Origin: Nyssa sinensis
Lineage: Eukaryota; Streptophyta; Magnoliopsida; Cornales; Nyssaceae
NCBI GenBank assembly: GCA_008638375.1
Contig: CM018050.1
Span: forward strand, 29,479,723-29,543,722
Length of the DNA: 64,000 bases
Direction: 5' to 3'
Under the pieces are notes generated by a model that saw only the letters and a list, made by a program, of their open reading frames with translations, was not told the DNA's origin and searched no databases. Below, one piece after another: positions 45,345 to 57,624 of this stretch. Position 1 is the first letter of the stretch, and each line of letters begins with the position of its first letter. Position numbers and translations under genes: made by a program.

Positions 45345-45690
45345 TTCACTCTTCGTGCAATTGAGGTAAATTTGATTCTTTTAAGATTTTAATCAAGTGG
45401 TGCAAATAACAACCTATATTGCTTCCTTCCATTTGACCAATCATTTCTACGTCAACATTCTTCGATGCTTTGTGGTTCAGGATCCTCATCACTTTTGGTG
45501 ATTTCAAGTGATATAGAAAAGACAAATATATAATCAATGATAATATCACTTTGATCCCATAGAACTCCATTAGATACATAATTTATCGAGATCTTTTTAT
45601 TTTCAGGTACTTCTGCCTCTTCAAGGGCTACTTGTTCCGCTTTAGGGGATATTACTTCTTCAAGAAACATTTCCTCTTATAGAGGTGTTT
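45345..45690 (-). pseudogene. Ty1/copia pol fragment (integrase-RT linker)
   Basis: Two overlapping frames on the minus strand (45452-45670 and 45346-45579) show ISINYVSNGVLWDQSDIIID, FSISLEITKSDEDPEPQSI and RNDWSNG-like sequence, the linker before copia RT. The frame change near 45450-45480 breaks it. It belongs to a copia element different from, or rearranged relative to, the gag at 44159-44960, because the order along the minus strand is pol, LTR, gag. Confidence 0.65.
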
Positions 45691-45731
45691 GTTTACCTTC
45701 CTCATGAAATATCATTATAACAATGTTGGTT

Positions 45732-46330
45732 CACTACAGGAAAAGGCACTATTAGCGACGCACACGTGTGTCACTAATAGTGGCCAAATGCGTCGCTAAA
45801 GAGATTTTGCAATGCACTAAGGGGCGTCGCTAAAGACGTCGCAAATAGTGGTGTCGCTAATAGTATTAGTGACGTTCAAATCCCTTTGCATCGCTAAAGG
45901 TAACTATTAGCGACGCTCACAGTGCGTCGCTAATAATTGGGCTGGTGCATCACAAATACTATACCCGAATACAATGTGTGTCGCTAAAAGCTACTTTTAG
46001 CGACGCTCGGTGTGCGTTGCTAATGGTATCTTTTAGCGATGCACGTTGTGTGCGTCACAAATGGTATATTTATCCGACTTTTAGCGACGCTTGTTGTGCG
46101 TCGCTAATAGTTTATAACCAATCTTTGGCGACGAATTTGAAGCGTCGCTATAAATTGATTTCTTAGTTTTTAGCGACGTATTTTGTGCGTCGCTAAAAGT
46201 TAAAATTTTTTTTCCTTACATGATTTGTTTTATTTGTTATTTTATTCCGGTTTAAACCTGTATCAATCATCCTGATATACAGTAAAATCAAAACATTCTG
46301 ATATGAATATTTAATAAAAAGAAAAATACA

Positions 46331-46367
<37 letters not shown>

Positions 46368-47108
46368 CTAATAAATTAGTTACATTTGTAAAAGTACAAT
46401 TTAAGAATAAATACAAAAATAAAAAAATTTCTCAAAAAATGTAACTACAGATGTCGATGAAAAAAAAAACAAATAAAAATAGTCAGTCCCGATGCAAAAC
46501 CTAAAAACCCCGACGCAATAATCCCGATCAATCTGAAATAAAGATCAAATGATATATATTAGAACACTTATTAAATATATATATATATATGAAAGTGAAT
46601 ATATTATTTTTTTTCCATGCATAAATAGTAAGCACGGCATAAAGTAACATAAGTTGCAAATCACTAATCCGAACTAATTGTCCTAAGTTTTTGGTAGTCT
46701 ATTTTGTCATTTGTGAGGTGTGTGATGGGGTATCGAGATAGTTAGGCGGATATCCGATATTTTGGTCCGGGAAAACCCAAAAACCCGCATTTTTAGAGCA
46801 AAAACTTGCATAAGTTTCAATACGTTGATCCGGATCGAGTGCTGTAAGTTCGTGCAAGTCTATTTTATCATTTATGAGGTGTGTGATGAGGTTTCGGGGT
46901 CGGTAGGCCGATATTCGGCATTTTAGTCTGTCAAAACTTGAAAATGGGCCTTTTTAGAGCAGAAACTTGCATAAGTTTCAAACCGGTGATCCTAACCGAG
47001 TGCCATAACTTCGTGCAAGTCTATTTTATCATTTGTGAGGTGTGTGATAGGGTTTCGGGATAGTTAGGCCGATATCCGGTATTTTGTTCCATCAAAACCC
47101 AAAAAAAT
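45732..47108. mobile_element. Truncated CACTA element, left end
   Basis: Starts CACTACAGGAAAAGGCACTATTAGCGACGC, a close relative of the terminal and subterminal sequence at 12091. It follows that element through the subterminal repeats (45750-46200) and a few 161-bp units (46640-47100), then loses similarity near 47108. No right terminal repeat is present. It lies within the copia pol debris. Confidence 0.85.
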
Positions 47109-47176
47109 TTTTAATAGCTAGAATATGTGTAATTTAAACTACTTGAGCAGATCATAACTCATTTTGATGCTTGGGA

Positions 47177-50100
47177 TGTCACGCCCCGAATTTCCAACCG
47201 AACCCGAGGACCCGACTAAAGAGAAATAAAGGAAGAAAATAAATAGACTAATAAACAAAGAAAAGATAATTCCACTAATTTAGATACAAGCACACATGTA
47301 TTCCTGTTTTATAAAATTTCGACAGAACCTCCTTTGTTTTCTAAGCCTTTTCTCACCTAATAACATGAATCAATATACATACATAAGTAACTGTACATTC
47401 CATCCTCACTCGATGGCCACAATCTCATAGAATTTAAATATACATCACCTAATTATACAATTCATCATGCCTACGCCTACACTTAAACTTAAAAATCACA
47501 AATTTTACATTTATTATATATACAACATGTCTTTCGGGCTTAAGCCCTTACATCACAAAATGTTCCCACACGGGCCAAATATCCTTCTAAGCTTACATCC
47601 CCTCCACTCTGCAAGACTTCCTCAAGTCTCAGGTGCTGGGAGCGTCATCTGTAATCTGTTATCCCACGAATGGGTCAGCTCAACTGCTGGTATAATATAA
47701 TGCTAATGCAAGGAACAAAATCAAGGCGTGGCATGTGCAAATGTACATTCATTTCTACATGCCTCCCTAATCATTTATACAACATGATGGCAATATACAT
47801 GTTGCATCCAAGTAAGGCATGACATGTGCAAGTGCGTATTTATATCTACATGCATCCCAGTCGTCCAAATAATGCAATGGCTATATACAAGATGCATACT
47901 AGTAAACTCCATATCACATCCATGATTTCATCAATACAATGTAATAAAAATATCCGTAATACACTCATGTAGCTCTATGCCACACCCATGTCAACTCTAT
48001 GTCACACCCTGATGTAATGGAAGTACACGTGACTCACCCACGCAACTCAACACCACATCATGTCAACTCTATGCCACACCCTGATGTAATGAAAATACGC
48101 GTGACTCACCCACGCAACTCAATGCCATATCATGTCAAATCTATGCCATACCCTGACGTAATGAAAATACGCGTGACTCACCTACACAACTCAATATCAT
48201 ACCCATGTCTCAATCACATAACGCATCCGATGGACACTGGGTAACATCCCCCGTTTACGGAGCACATCCGATGGAAATTGGGTACCAACTCCCGTTTACA
48301 GAACACATCCGATGGAAACTGGGTACCAACCCCCGTTTACGGAACACATCCGATGGAAACTGGGTACCAATGCTCATTCACGGAACACATCCGATTAATA
48401 CATAACACCACGTGCTCAACCCACAACATCTGAATAATGATAGCCACAACATCTGAATAATAAAAGCCACAACGTCTGAATAATAAAATTCACAATATCC
48501 GAATAATAAAAGCCACAACATCTGAATAATAAAACCACATCTGAATAAAAGAATTCACAATATCCGAATAATAGAAGTTACCACATCGGAATAATAAAAA
48601 CACTTTCACATGAACATAATACAGTGCCAAATCAACGTAACTAGGTACTCAAATCACATACCCATATCTAAATAACTCACAGAAAAGATATACTGACCAT
48701 AAACTGTACTAACATACAGAACAAGTCATATTTCTATGGAATAACAGGAAAGCATACATGTGCCAAATCGATCAACTTTAGGTTCTGTTCTAAAGCAAGT
48801 ATTCCTTATGTGATTTTCTAATATTAAATAAACACAAGCTTCATTCAGTCAACATGGCAATCATTCCTAACTTAATTCTATTCCTTACTTAGCAAAATAT
48901 CATACCTGATAGGGTTGGTCATAACCCTACTAAGCTGTGTCCACTACGCAGTCTAATCAACTAGTAAGTGACTCAGTCCTCCTACTGTGTCAGTCTAAGA
49001 AGTCAAGTCGCCTTTCCTTCCCCTTCAGAGTTCCTGAATATATGCTTATCTCTATTCACAGATATCCTCCACATCTGTCGTTAGTCATGTCTATGCATAT
49101 CCTGGCATTATCCTTCTGATGGCCATCATAATTGATTCAGCATTCAATTGATCATGTTCCTCAGCTGTGAACATATCCGATCTTTTGAAAATTTGTAGTT
49201 AAACGTGAACCAAATTGTTGTGCATCGAGAGTTTGAGGTTAATCTTTAGTCTACGGTTCAGAAGTTGAAGAAAACACACCGGCAGGTTGATCAAGTCGGC
49301 CAACCATTTTAAATCTAGTTTCATCAACTTCTTCAATCTTTTTTTCCCAAGCAAATAATGATCCTGACAGATTCTATCCCCTTATCATTCCATCCATCAG
49401 ATATTGAAGAACTTTCCTTTCCTCTCGTCAGATTACTGTGCAAAGTCTTCTAAATCAGTAGCTCCAATTTCTACAAGCAAGGTCAAAACCCAGAGCCTCC
49501 AACAATTTCACCATTGCAAGGCTGAAGTTTCAACTAATATTGCATTACTTCCCTCAGTCAATGGGCCTTGCTCAAGGATATCCAGTACCCAGATTCTAAA
49601 ATCACGATTCAGATTGTAGCAGTTGTTAGAGGTTCTGCTCCATTGTTGCTTTATCCATTGCCAATGAGGAAATAGTAGCAGGGTCTGAAACCATCTAATG
49701 GGGGGTTGTCCAGAATCATATCTCTGCTAAGCACTTGCCATTTGCTTGTAAAACAGATGCCCAATACACCAAAGAGTCCCTCAAGTACACCAGGACTATG
49801 TTCATCAACTCATAACCAAGAATAAATAAGAAAGGGTCAATTGGAATAGATGAAAGTGCATCTATTTTCAAGCTGGAAGGATCATAGCTCTTAAAACTTA
49901 ATCAGAAAGAGCATAACCAAAAAAAACTACAGCAACAACATCAATTCCATGTTTCCTTGAAATTCTTGCTTAATTCAACCCACAACTAACCAAGCTATAC
50001 AACTAAAAACATCACCTCCAAACACGAACACAACCGGATTAGCAAATCCAACCTGCTCAATTTCCTGCTCCGCTTCAAACCCGAACAGCAGTAAAAACCT

Positions 50101-50998
50101 GATCAACAAATTCCAATTTTTGACACATTTTGAACCTCGGTCTGCTTCTCCTTCAATCTCTATCCTGCTGCTTCTGTCAATCTACTTCAAACCCGAACAG
50201 CCGCAACATCTACACAATATAAATATATATATATATATATATATCCCTACAACAAACCCCAACAGAGGAACCCGAACAGAATCCACCCCGTGCAGCTAAT
50301 TGCTTCACTCCGCATTTCCGTTTTCCCCTTTCGCAACTCCAGTGGCAGCCATACGCAATTCTGAGCCACAAAACTGCAACGCCCAACCTACTCAATCTCA
50401 ATCTGACGATCCGACTTAGTCGCAGAGATCTTAACCCCAAAATCCAACTCAATGACCAATTGTCGCTCTCAGAACCTGGCTGACGTCGCAGACTTGAGGG
50501 TCTTCACTTTTGCTTGAAGGCGAGAGAGACGACGATGTCGCGAACTCGCGATGACACCTGGTCTAAGGCTGAGAGATGAGAGGCAACCGCTGGACAATCA
50601 CAAAGCATAGGCTTTGTTCTGGTTGGGGATTCACTGTGCGATGATCGGAGCTCCCCTCTTCCGTCTCTCCGCACCGCCTCCCTTTTCTTTTCTTTCCATT
50701 TATTTTTCTCCCCCCGTTTTGCTTCTCTCCCTAATGTTATATATATTATATATATATATAATATATATAACACACACACACACCACACGACCAAAGCTGC
50801 CGACACTACTTTTTTTTTTTTGTTCTTTCCATTAGCTTAGTATTATATATATATATATGACTCATATACACTAATGGGTCCACATCTAAACATTTCAACA
50901 TCCTAATTGCTTTCTTTAAAAGCTTCATTAATTATATATTTAAATATTGCTCTATTAAAAAAAAAAATTTTTTTACCCCCAGTTTTTAGGTCTTTACA
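47177..50998 (-). mobile_element. Solo chromovirus LTR, 3822 bp, with perfect TSD
   Basis: Edges TGTCACGCCCCGAATTTC and GTCTTTACA, flanked on both sides by TGGGA, a perfect 5-bp target duplication. No internal sequence, PBS or polypurine tract adjoins, so it is a solo LTR left by recombination between the two LTRs. It shares with the LTR at 18817 a degraded piece of the captured open stretch (about 49180-49345). It has several minisatellites (48000-48600). Confidence 0.92.
48000..48600. repeat. Three successive minisatellites in the solo LTR
   Basis: 48000-48200: units of about 70 bp containing CGTGACTCACCCACGCAACTC. 48225-48395: units of about 42 bp with CACATCCGATGGAAACTGGG. 48420-48600: short units of about 20 bp with CACAACATCTGAATAATAAA. 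All are in the LTR part that corresponds to the 50-bp minisatellite of the LTR at 40208. Confidence 0.85.
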
Positions 50999-51521
50999 TG
51001 GGAGAAGTACTAACAAGATTAACAATGGAAGATAATATTGAAAAAAATAGCCACATAGAAGTCACATCTTTAGATGCTACAACTAATGCTAGTTGTAGTC
51101 GATGGGCAAATTAATGCACATAATATGCATATAAGAAATCTTTAAGAAATAGTACTTTTAGTCCATTTCATGCACCACGCATAGTATTAGCATATTGAAA
51201 TCGACGATATTGATTTCTTGATTTGGAGCGTGGATACTCTGCAAGATTAGGTTGAAATGGTTTAGCTTCGATAAATGTCTATCTAATCTCATCACATTGA
51301 TTAATGGGATATTGCCGTATTTGAATACGTAATCTCAATTCTTGTTCAAGAGAAGTATCATCAAATTCTATAAATTTGACTCTTTAACATTTTGAAGAAA
51401 GTTGCTCTTCAAGAATTGAAGCATCAAAACTAGATTCAGAAGGTGTATCACTTTTTGATATACTATCATCTCTTAGTTTAAAGAATGAAAAAAATTAGTT
51501 TTTCCTCACTTAAGATTATGT
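50999..51521. other. Unassigned sequence with possible degraded coding remnant
   Basis: The minus strand has broken codons (for example SDTPSESSFDASILEEQLSS and EFDDTSLEQELRLRIQIR) suggestive of an old transposon or virus-like protein, but I do not recognise the family and stops are frequent. Nothing else seen. Confidence 0.3.
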
Positions 51522-52505
51522 TGATGATGTGACATTATAACTTAAAGTTTCAAAGTAAAAAAATTAAATTAATAAAATTGTTAGAAAAATAAATGTGCAC
51601 CTACGCAATTGAGCAAACTACTTGAATCAATAATACAAATAATTTAATATATATGTGCTTGTGCAACTAAACAAAATAATGAAATCACTCAGACAAAGAA
51701 TTAAATGTATGTGCGCATGTGTAATTGAATAAAATAATTGTAGATCTATGTGTGCAATATGCATATGAAGAAAAATACTTTTAAAAAATTTAGAAAATCT
51801 ATTTGATAGCAGCCAAAAGTCTTTTTACGAACTAGGGATCAAATCCATATATAGGATAGGTCTTGGAAAGAAAATTGCATTGTTTGAATCCAATTAGGAA
51901 AGTAATATGCGCGACATTCGTTCCAACGAATTAGGTATTCGTTCGCACAAACCTCAATTCGTTCAAACGAATTATCGAATGCATGTGATATGTTGGTTAC
52001 TAGAATTTTTGTTGAATCATTTGTTTTAACGAATGTTCCACAAATGGGTTACTAGAAAATTCGTTGGATTGAAAAATCAAACGAATATTTTGTTAATATT
52101 TATTTTCGATAAGTTCACTAAAATATTCATGCGAACGAATTCATGATTTGTGCGAATGAACCCATGATTTGTTTGAAACGAATATTATGAAACCCTAAGA
52201 ATTCCAATTTTAGGTTAATAACACATGATAACCATACACCATACACTTTCACTTATAAAAATAGTAATTTAATCGTAGTGCATGAAAGTGTGTGTGAGAT
52301 AGATCCAATCCAAACTTACCAATGTTGCGTCATATGAGTATGTATGAGTCATGTGAAAATAAGATAGCGTTTAATTAGAACCCGGCATGTCCTTCAAAGA
52401 TCACAAGGCTTAAGGACTCTACACTTACTAACTTGGTAATCATTACAACTCAATGACAGTTTTGTCTCACAGATTAGCCAATACATGTGACGAATAGTCC
52501 TAACA
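51522..52505 (-). mobile_element. Probable copia-type LTR (related to block A LTR)
   Basis: The high-coordinate edge reads CGAATAGTCCTAACA, so the minus strand starts TGTTAGGACTATTCG and continues TTGGCTAATCTGTGAGACAAAA, resembling the LTR start of blocks A, B and C. The low edge is tentatively TGATGATGTGACA at 51522. Interior TTCGTT/AACGAA repeats (51920-52160) resemble those of block A. No gag follows. Confidence 0.4.
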
Positions 52506-52539
52506 TTTTTTTACTAATAATTTTTTTAATTTTTCTAAC

Positions 52540-52727
52540 AAAATAGGGTTTGGCCCCCTCAAAATTCGGATATTGTATTTTTTACCACTAATCTTGTTAG
52601 AATGTTTTAAGAAAAAATAAGACTTGTCCCCTTCAAAATCTTTTATATATCCTTATGAACCTCCCTAAATTTTTATACCTACAATTCCCCCTAACTAAAA
52701 TTACAAGATCCGCCACTGATGGTAGTG
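52540..52727. mobile_element. Degraded DNA transposon end, hAT-like
   Basis: Ends AGATCCGCCACTG (reverse complement CAGTGGCGGATCT), a frequent plant hAT-type terminus, with CCCCTAA and GGCCCCCTC motifs typical of such debris. A matching opposite end was not found. Confidence 0.3.
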
Positions 52728-52772
52728 ACCTTGGGTTGAAATCTCTCAGGGAGAGATCTCAAGATCTTTTTA

Positions 52773-53315
52773 ACAATTTTGGTCTTTTCAATCTTTTCTC
52801 CTAGGTTTAATGAGGAATTCACTATGTCACTTAACTTGGCAATGACGGCAAAATTTTTTGAATCTTCCATCCTAAGTGACTCAAACCAGATGTTAACATT
52901 TTTAGTTTGGACTACTTAACTGCCGACGTACCCTCATATGTAGTATCAAGTATATCCCAAGCCTCTTTTGATGTCTCATGTGTCATGATTCGATAAAACT
53001 CATCCGAAGTTACCGCATTGAATATTGCATTAAGTCCTTTAGTGTTATAACCACTAATTCTTAGCTCGACTTCATTCCATGTGTTAAGTGGCTTAGGTAT
53101 GGAGGGGACTTCCGTAGTGGCAGCTGTGACCGATGTGATCCAACATTCTAGGACGAAAAGTCAAATTCGCTCATCAATGGCTTTAAGGAAAGCTCTCATT
53201 CTAGTCTTCCAATATGCATAGTTAGAGCCGTAAAAAAGAAGAGGTCAGGAAATTGAACATCTTTCTCTCATCCCTTCCACTTTTCACACTACAAGGTATA
53301 CAATCTATTGCCTTA
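52773..53315 (-). pseudogene. Ty1/copia Gag remnant, copy B
   Basis: Sister of 10618-11165, with the same broken Gag motifs (EAWDILDTT, LSDIVNSS-like). A methionine-type PBS (plus 53323-53335, TGGTATTAAAGCC on minus) and LTR lie upstream on the minus strand. Confidence 0.7.
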
Positions 53316-53338
53316 GATTATAGGCTTTAATACCACTT

Positions 53339-55072
53339 TGATGTGGCCCTAAGTGTGAATATCTAACCTAAAGGGGAGTGAATAAGGTTGTCAATTTTTT
53401 TCAACTCTTTATCCACAACTCTATACTACAAAAAACTGAATACAATATAATGAATTAAACTATTCTAAGAAATATACAACATGTTATAATATTCAATTCA
53501 TATTAATACAATCACACAATTCAATTATTCAATTTACTAACCAATTCGCCTTAAATTTCACCCCAATTAGTCAATTAATTGATTATATCAATCAATCAAC
53601 AAATTTAACCAATCATTTTACCCAATCATAATCACAATTATTCAGTCAATTGAGCCCTAATTTCAATTCAATTGCGCAATTTCCAAATTTCAATCAATAA
53701 AGCTCTAATTTCAGAACTAATTCATCAATTCTCAATTTAAGATATTTTAATTTGGCGAAAGCATGCTAGAATTGATACAAGCTTAAAATGTAAAGTAAAT
53801 TGGGGAATTGAGAAATGCAAACCGATTTGTTGACGAAGAAACCAACACAATCAACCGATTGTGATGGAAAACCCCAAGGCACTCCTAAATTAATAAAGAA
53901 TCTCCACTATGAAGAATGAACCAAATACAATGGGGCAAGCATAAACATAGCTCTCTAGCCCCGTTCAATCTCCCGCTTTCGATTCCACCCTAAATCCACA
54001 AGCGTCCTCCAATCTAGTGAAGCTCTTCGGCATAATCATGCACTCCACACGACCTCATACTTCTCCAATCGTTCACTCCTTGAAATCTATAATAACTCCT
54101 TTGTTGATAATGATTGTGTTGATCAAGGCTCTCATAATGATTTAGATTCTGTGAGAATGATGCAAATCATGATCTGGAGATGTAAAGATATAGAGAAAGT
54201 ATATAGGAATGCTCTATAATGAATGCTCTCACTTTTCTCTAATGCTCTGTATTCAATTCCTGAATCTCTTTATTTGAAATAAAAAATTTGACTATTTATA
54301 TGCACTTTCACAAATATCAAAAGAACTTTTCAAAATAGGAAAGTATTTTGTTTTACGCAAGATTCATTCGAACAAAGCACTTACTCGTTCGAACGAGCCT
54401 CTTCGTTCGAACGAGTATTGAACGAACATCAAATGAGAGGTTGCAGCTCTTTGTTTGATTGCAATTCAATCAAACGATAAAAAACGAAAAAATCTCAGTT
54501 GTTCGCTTGAACGAGCCTTTAGTCGTTCAAATGACCAACACAAAGTTGGTCTCCTTCTTGCATTGTGAACTCAATTTCCCCAAGCATCAAAACATAGTGT
54601 TTCCAAATATGCATTTTGGGATAATTGTTTAACAACACAATATAACAAGAAGCAAAATGACAAATGATATATATACTATATGCAATGCATGATATGTATG
54701 CGTGTATGAGATCCAAATCACAACAAGAGTCTGAAATATCTAAAATATCCTTCATGAACTAAGTAGTCAGAATACGTGCACACCAATGAAGAATATAACA
54801 AGAAGCAAAATGACAAATGATATATATACTATATGCAATGCATGATATGTATGCGTGTATGAGATCCAAATCACAACAAGAGTCTGAAATATCTAAAGTA
54901 TCCTTCATGAACTAAGTAGTCAGAATATGTGTACGCCAATGAAGCTTGAACTACCTTGGAGTAAAAAAGGCTTGAGTAACTCTAAGTTTAGAACTAATGT
55001 CATGATTATGACCAAAACACGTTTTGTCAAACTGGATTAGTTAATCACAATATCGGACCCCTGATCCTAACA
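53339..55072 (-). mobile_element. Copia LTR in block B, with the empty CACTA site
   Basis: Edges TGATGTGGCC and GATCCTAACA (1734 bp). It is uninterrupted where block A has the CACTA element (site AAT at 54241-54243). It is longer than LTR A because a 153-bp segment (about 54639-54791) is tandemly duplicated. Repeated CGTTCGAACGAG motifs at 54365-54425. Confidence 0.78.
54639..54945. repeat. 153-bp tandem duplication in LTR B
   Basis: AATATAACAAGAAGCAAAAT begins at 54639 and again at 54792; both copies run to the GAATA(C/T)GTG region and CCAATGAAG. Blocks A and C have a single copy. Confidence 0.9.
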
Positions 55073-55517
55073 TTTTCAAAATGACAAAAGGAATCCTTTC
55101 ATGTTTTTTTTATTCACTTTTTTTTTAATTTTAACTAATTTTTTCTAACTTGTTTTAAAAGAGTTTTTTCATTTTATATAAAAATATATTTAATGTAAAT
55201 AACTTATATTTTTTGTTTTTAATAAATAACATTTTAATTGAAATTTATTTGAAAACAAAAAAGTTTTAAAAATTGATCAAAATTGAAAAATGCAAAAAAT
55301 AAAAAAATAAAATGTACATTGTTGTTGTTTTGAAAAAAAAAAAAAACAGATTAGAAGGAAGGTATTTATAATTTTTCAATATTAATAAAGGAGGATAGTG
55401 TCATTTTAAATACGTTAAAGAATATTTTTATAATTGTCATAAAATTAAAAAAAAAATCAATATAATTTATTCTAAATTTTAATAATTACACTTTTGTCCC
55501 TTTTAACTATAATTTCT

Positions 55518-56333
55518 GTATTGCCACTGTTAATAGCCAATTATAACGGCTCCAATGCACCCCCTACTCTTATCTGGCGGGATGCACGTTGATGATGGCC
55601 AGAGGTGTTGCTAATTGATGAAGGTTCTTGAAGCAGAAGGACCGGAGGACCGTTTTCTAAGGGGTGAATTTTTTTTTTGTGAGTTTAGTATATTATGTGA
55701 TGTATTCTTTTTAATAATAATTTATTATATATATTATATTTTATTAAAATAATAAATTATATTATACATAATAAAATATTCTTTTAATAATAATTTGTTA
55801 TATATATTATATTTTACTAAAATAATAAATTATATTATACATAATAAAATATTATTAAAAATATACATTTTCACGTCACTTTACGAAGCTCAAAATTTCG
55901 TGAAACTTTGATTTGTTTCCTTCATGCGGGTCCCATACCAATTTTACTTGTTGGGAAGCAATGCTTCCCCACTTGCTGGGTTTTTTTTTTTTTTTTTGAT
56001 AAGTAAATAAATGCATTAAAAAGAAAACAAAAATATACAAGATCAAGGGGCAAGTCCCCGAAGCAAGCGTAGATGAGGGAAGGACTTTTACAAAGAAGGA
56101 CACCCATCTCAAGACTACAAAAGAAGAATCAACTAGCAAACAGTTAGGTAGCTAAACAGTGCCAAACTAAAAAAAAATGCTACTAGAAAGTGACCATATA
56201 TAATGAAGATGCCTATTTGAGTCAGTAGGCTTAAAGCCTGTAATAGTAGATAGCCGCCTACGAATCAAATCTTGAATTTGGACAATAAACGATTGATGAG
56301 TCACTAGTTGGGTTTCCATGGCAGATATATATA

Positions 56334-56372
<39 letters not shown>

Positions 56373-56487
56373 TTACACGTGCGTATATTTAGTGATAGTT
56401 GCTTTGGTTAATAATATCAAGATATTTGAATGCATTTGTGATAATGGGGCAGTGGTGGCAGCAGTGTGTGGTAAGTTATCATTGTCC
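55518..56487. mobile_element. Insertion in block B with AT-rich duplication and LINE 3' tail
   Basis: This stretch replaces the sequence present in block A between CCCTTTTAAC and CATGCTCTTTGACC. It includes a tandemly duplicated, palindromic AT-rich segment of about 75 bp (55713-55860). From 55981 a poly(T) run is followed by GATAAGTAAATAAATGCATT, which on the minus strand is the typical 3' end of a plant L1-type LINE with its poly(A). GTCCCATACCAATTT occurs at about 55930 and again at about 56484. No LINE coding domain remains. Confidence 0.6.
56322..56372. repeat. (TATATG)n microsatellite
   Basis: A TA run passing into about six TATATG/GTATAT hexamers; the ICICIC open stretch is its translation. 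Confidence 0.95.
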
Positions 56488-56970
56488 CATACCAATTTCA
56501 TGCTCTTTGACCAGTTGTTTTCTATTTCTCTATCAATGTTCTTATCATTGTCTTCTCTCTTTTACAAATAATTAAGTTAAATTTTAATTAAGTTACGAAT
56601 AATTGGACTTCTTTTACTCTCAAAAATTTTAAAAAATAAAAAATTGTTTGGTCAAGCTTTTTGTAATATTGGTTTTTAAAAATATTTTCAAAAAATGACC
56701 AATTTTTATATGCTACTAAAATATTTTTTATGTATTTTTTTCTTAACATTATTAGAGTTGGAGAAATGGGTTACAGTCGTCATCACAGTAAGGCCATGTT
56801 TGGTAGGTTAGAATGAGGATAGAAATAGAATGTGCATTCCTGATGCTATTCTATTCTTGTGTTTGTTTAGACTTTTTAAGTAGGAATGGTCATTTTAAAT
56901 AGAATGACTATTTTCAAAGAAGTCGGAATCGTCATTCTTTACCAAAAGTCACGGAATGCTCATTCCATTT

Positions 56971-57150
56971 TGTTAGAATATTCTAGATTACTCATAGACT
57001 CTATTTTCACTTTGGCCCACATCAGATACACTCCCACATTGTAATGTCATATTGTAACTATAAATAGACATCATATTGTACAGTTTTATATACACAAAAA
57101 TATATATATCAATTCCTTTCTCTTCTTTATTTCTTCATGGTATCAGAGCC
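56971..57150 (+). mobile_element. 5' LTR (167 bp) and PBS of nested copia
   Basis: LTR 56971-57137 begins TGTTAGAATATTC and ends TTCTTCA, with CTATAAATAG at 57058-57067 as TATA box. PBS TGGTATCAGAGCC follows immediately (57138-57150). LTRs this short occur in several copia lineages. The 3' LTR is missing because the element is truncated in RT. Confidence 0.88.
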
Positions 57151-57624
57151 ACAAACTTATGGCCTGTAGTCTTATTTTTTCAGCCGTTCTTTTGGCAAAT
57201 TTTCAGTGCTCTTCCTTGTGACGGTATCTTACCTCACGAGCTACCACGCACTGCCCATCCTCTCTGTCTTCCTCAATTTTACACTATTCCGATCACCATC
57301 TCACAAAGGTGCCACCACCATTGGACAGCCCATTTAGAGAGGAGTCCAACGCCGCCAAGATCGCCCCCATCGGAGCTGCCGCGTGCCCTCATGCGCCTCC
57401 CGAAGTTCTGCCGCGCCGCCCACGCGCCAGCCTCATCTTTGCGCTGCCACGTCAGCCCTAGCCACGTCACTGCCACGTCAGCCCTAGATCCACCTCAGCT
57501 TCCGCCGCCACATCAACATTGACCGTTGACTTTGATCGTTGACTTTTTACAAATCGGGTGCATTCTGCTCAGTTTTCATCCTGCTTTCCTTTTTGCTATC
57601 TGCTTATACGTTTGAAGATTCGAT

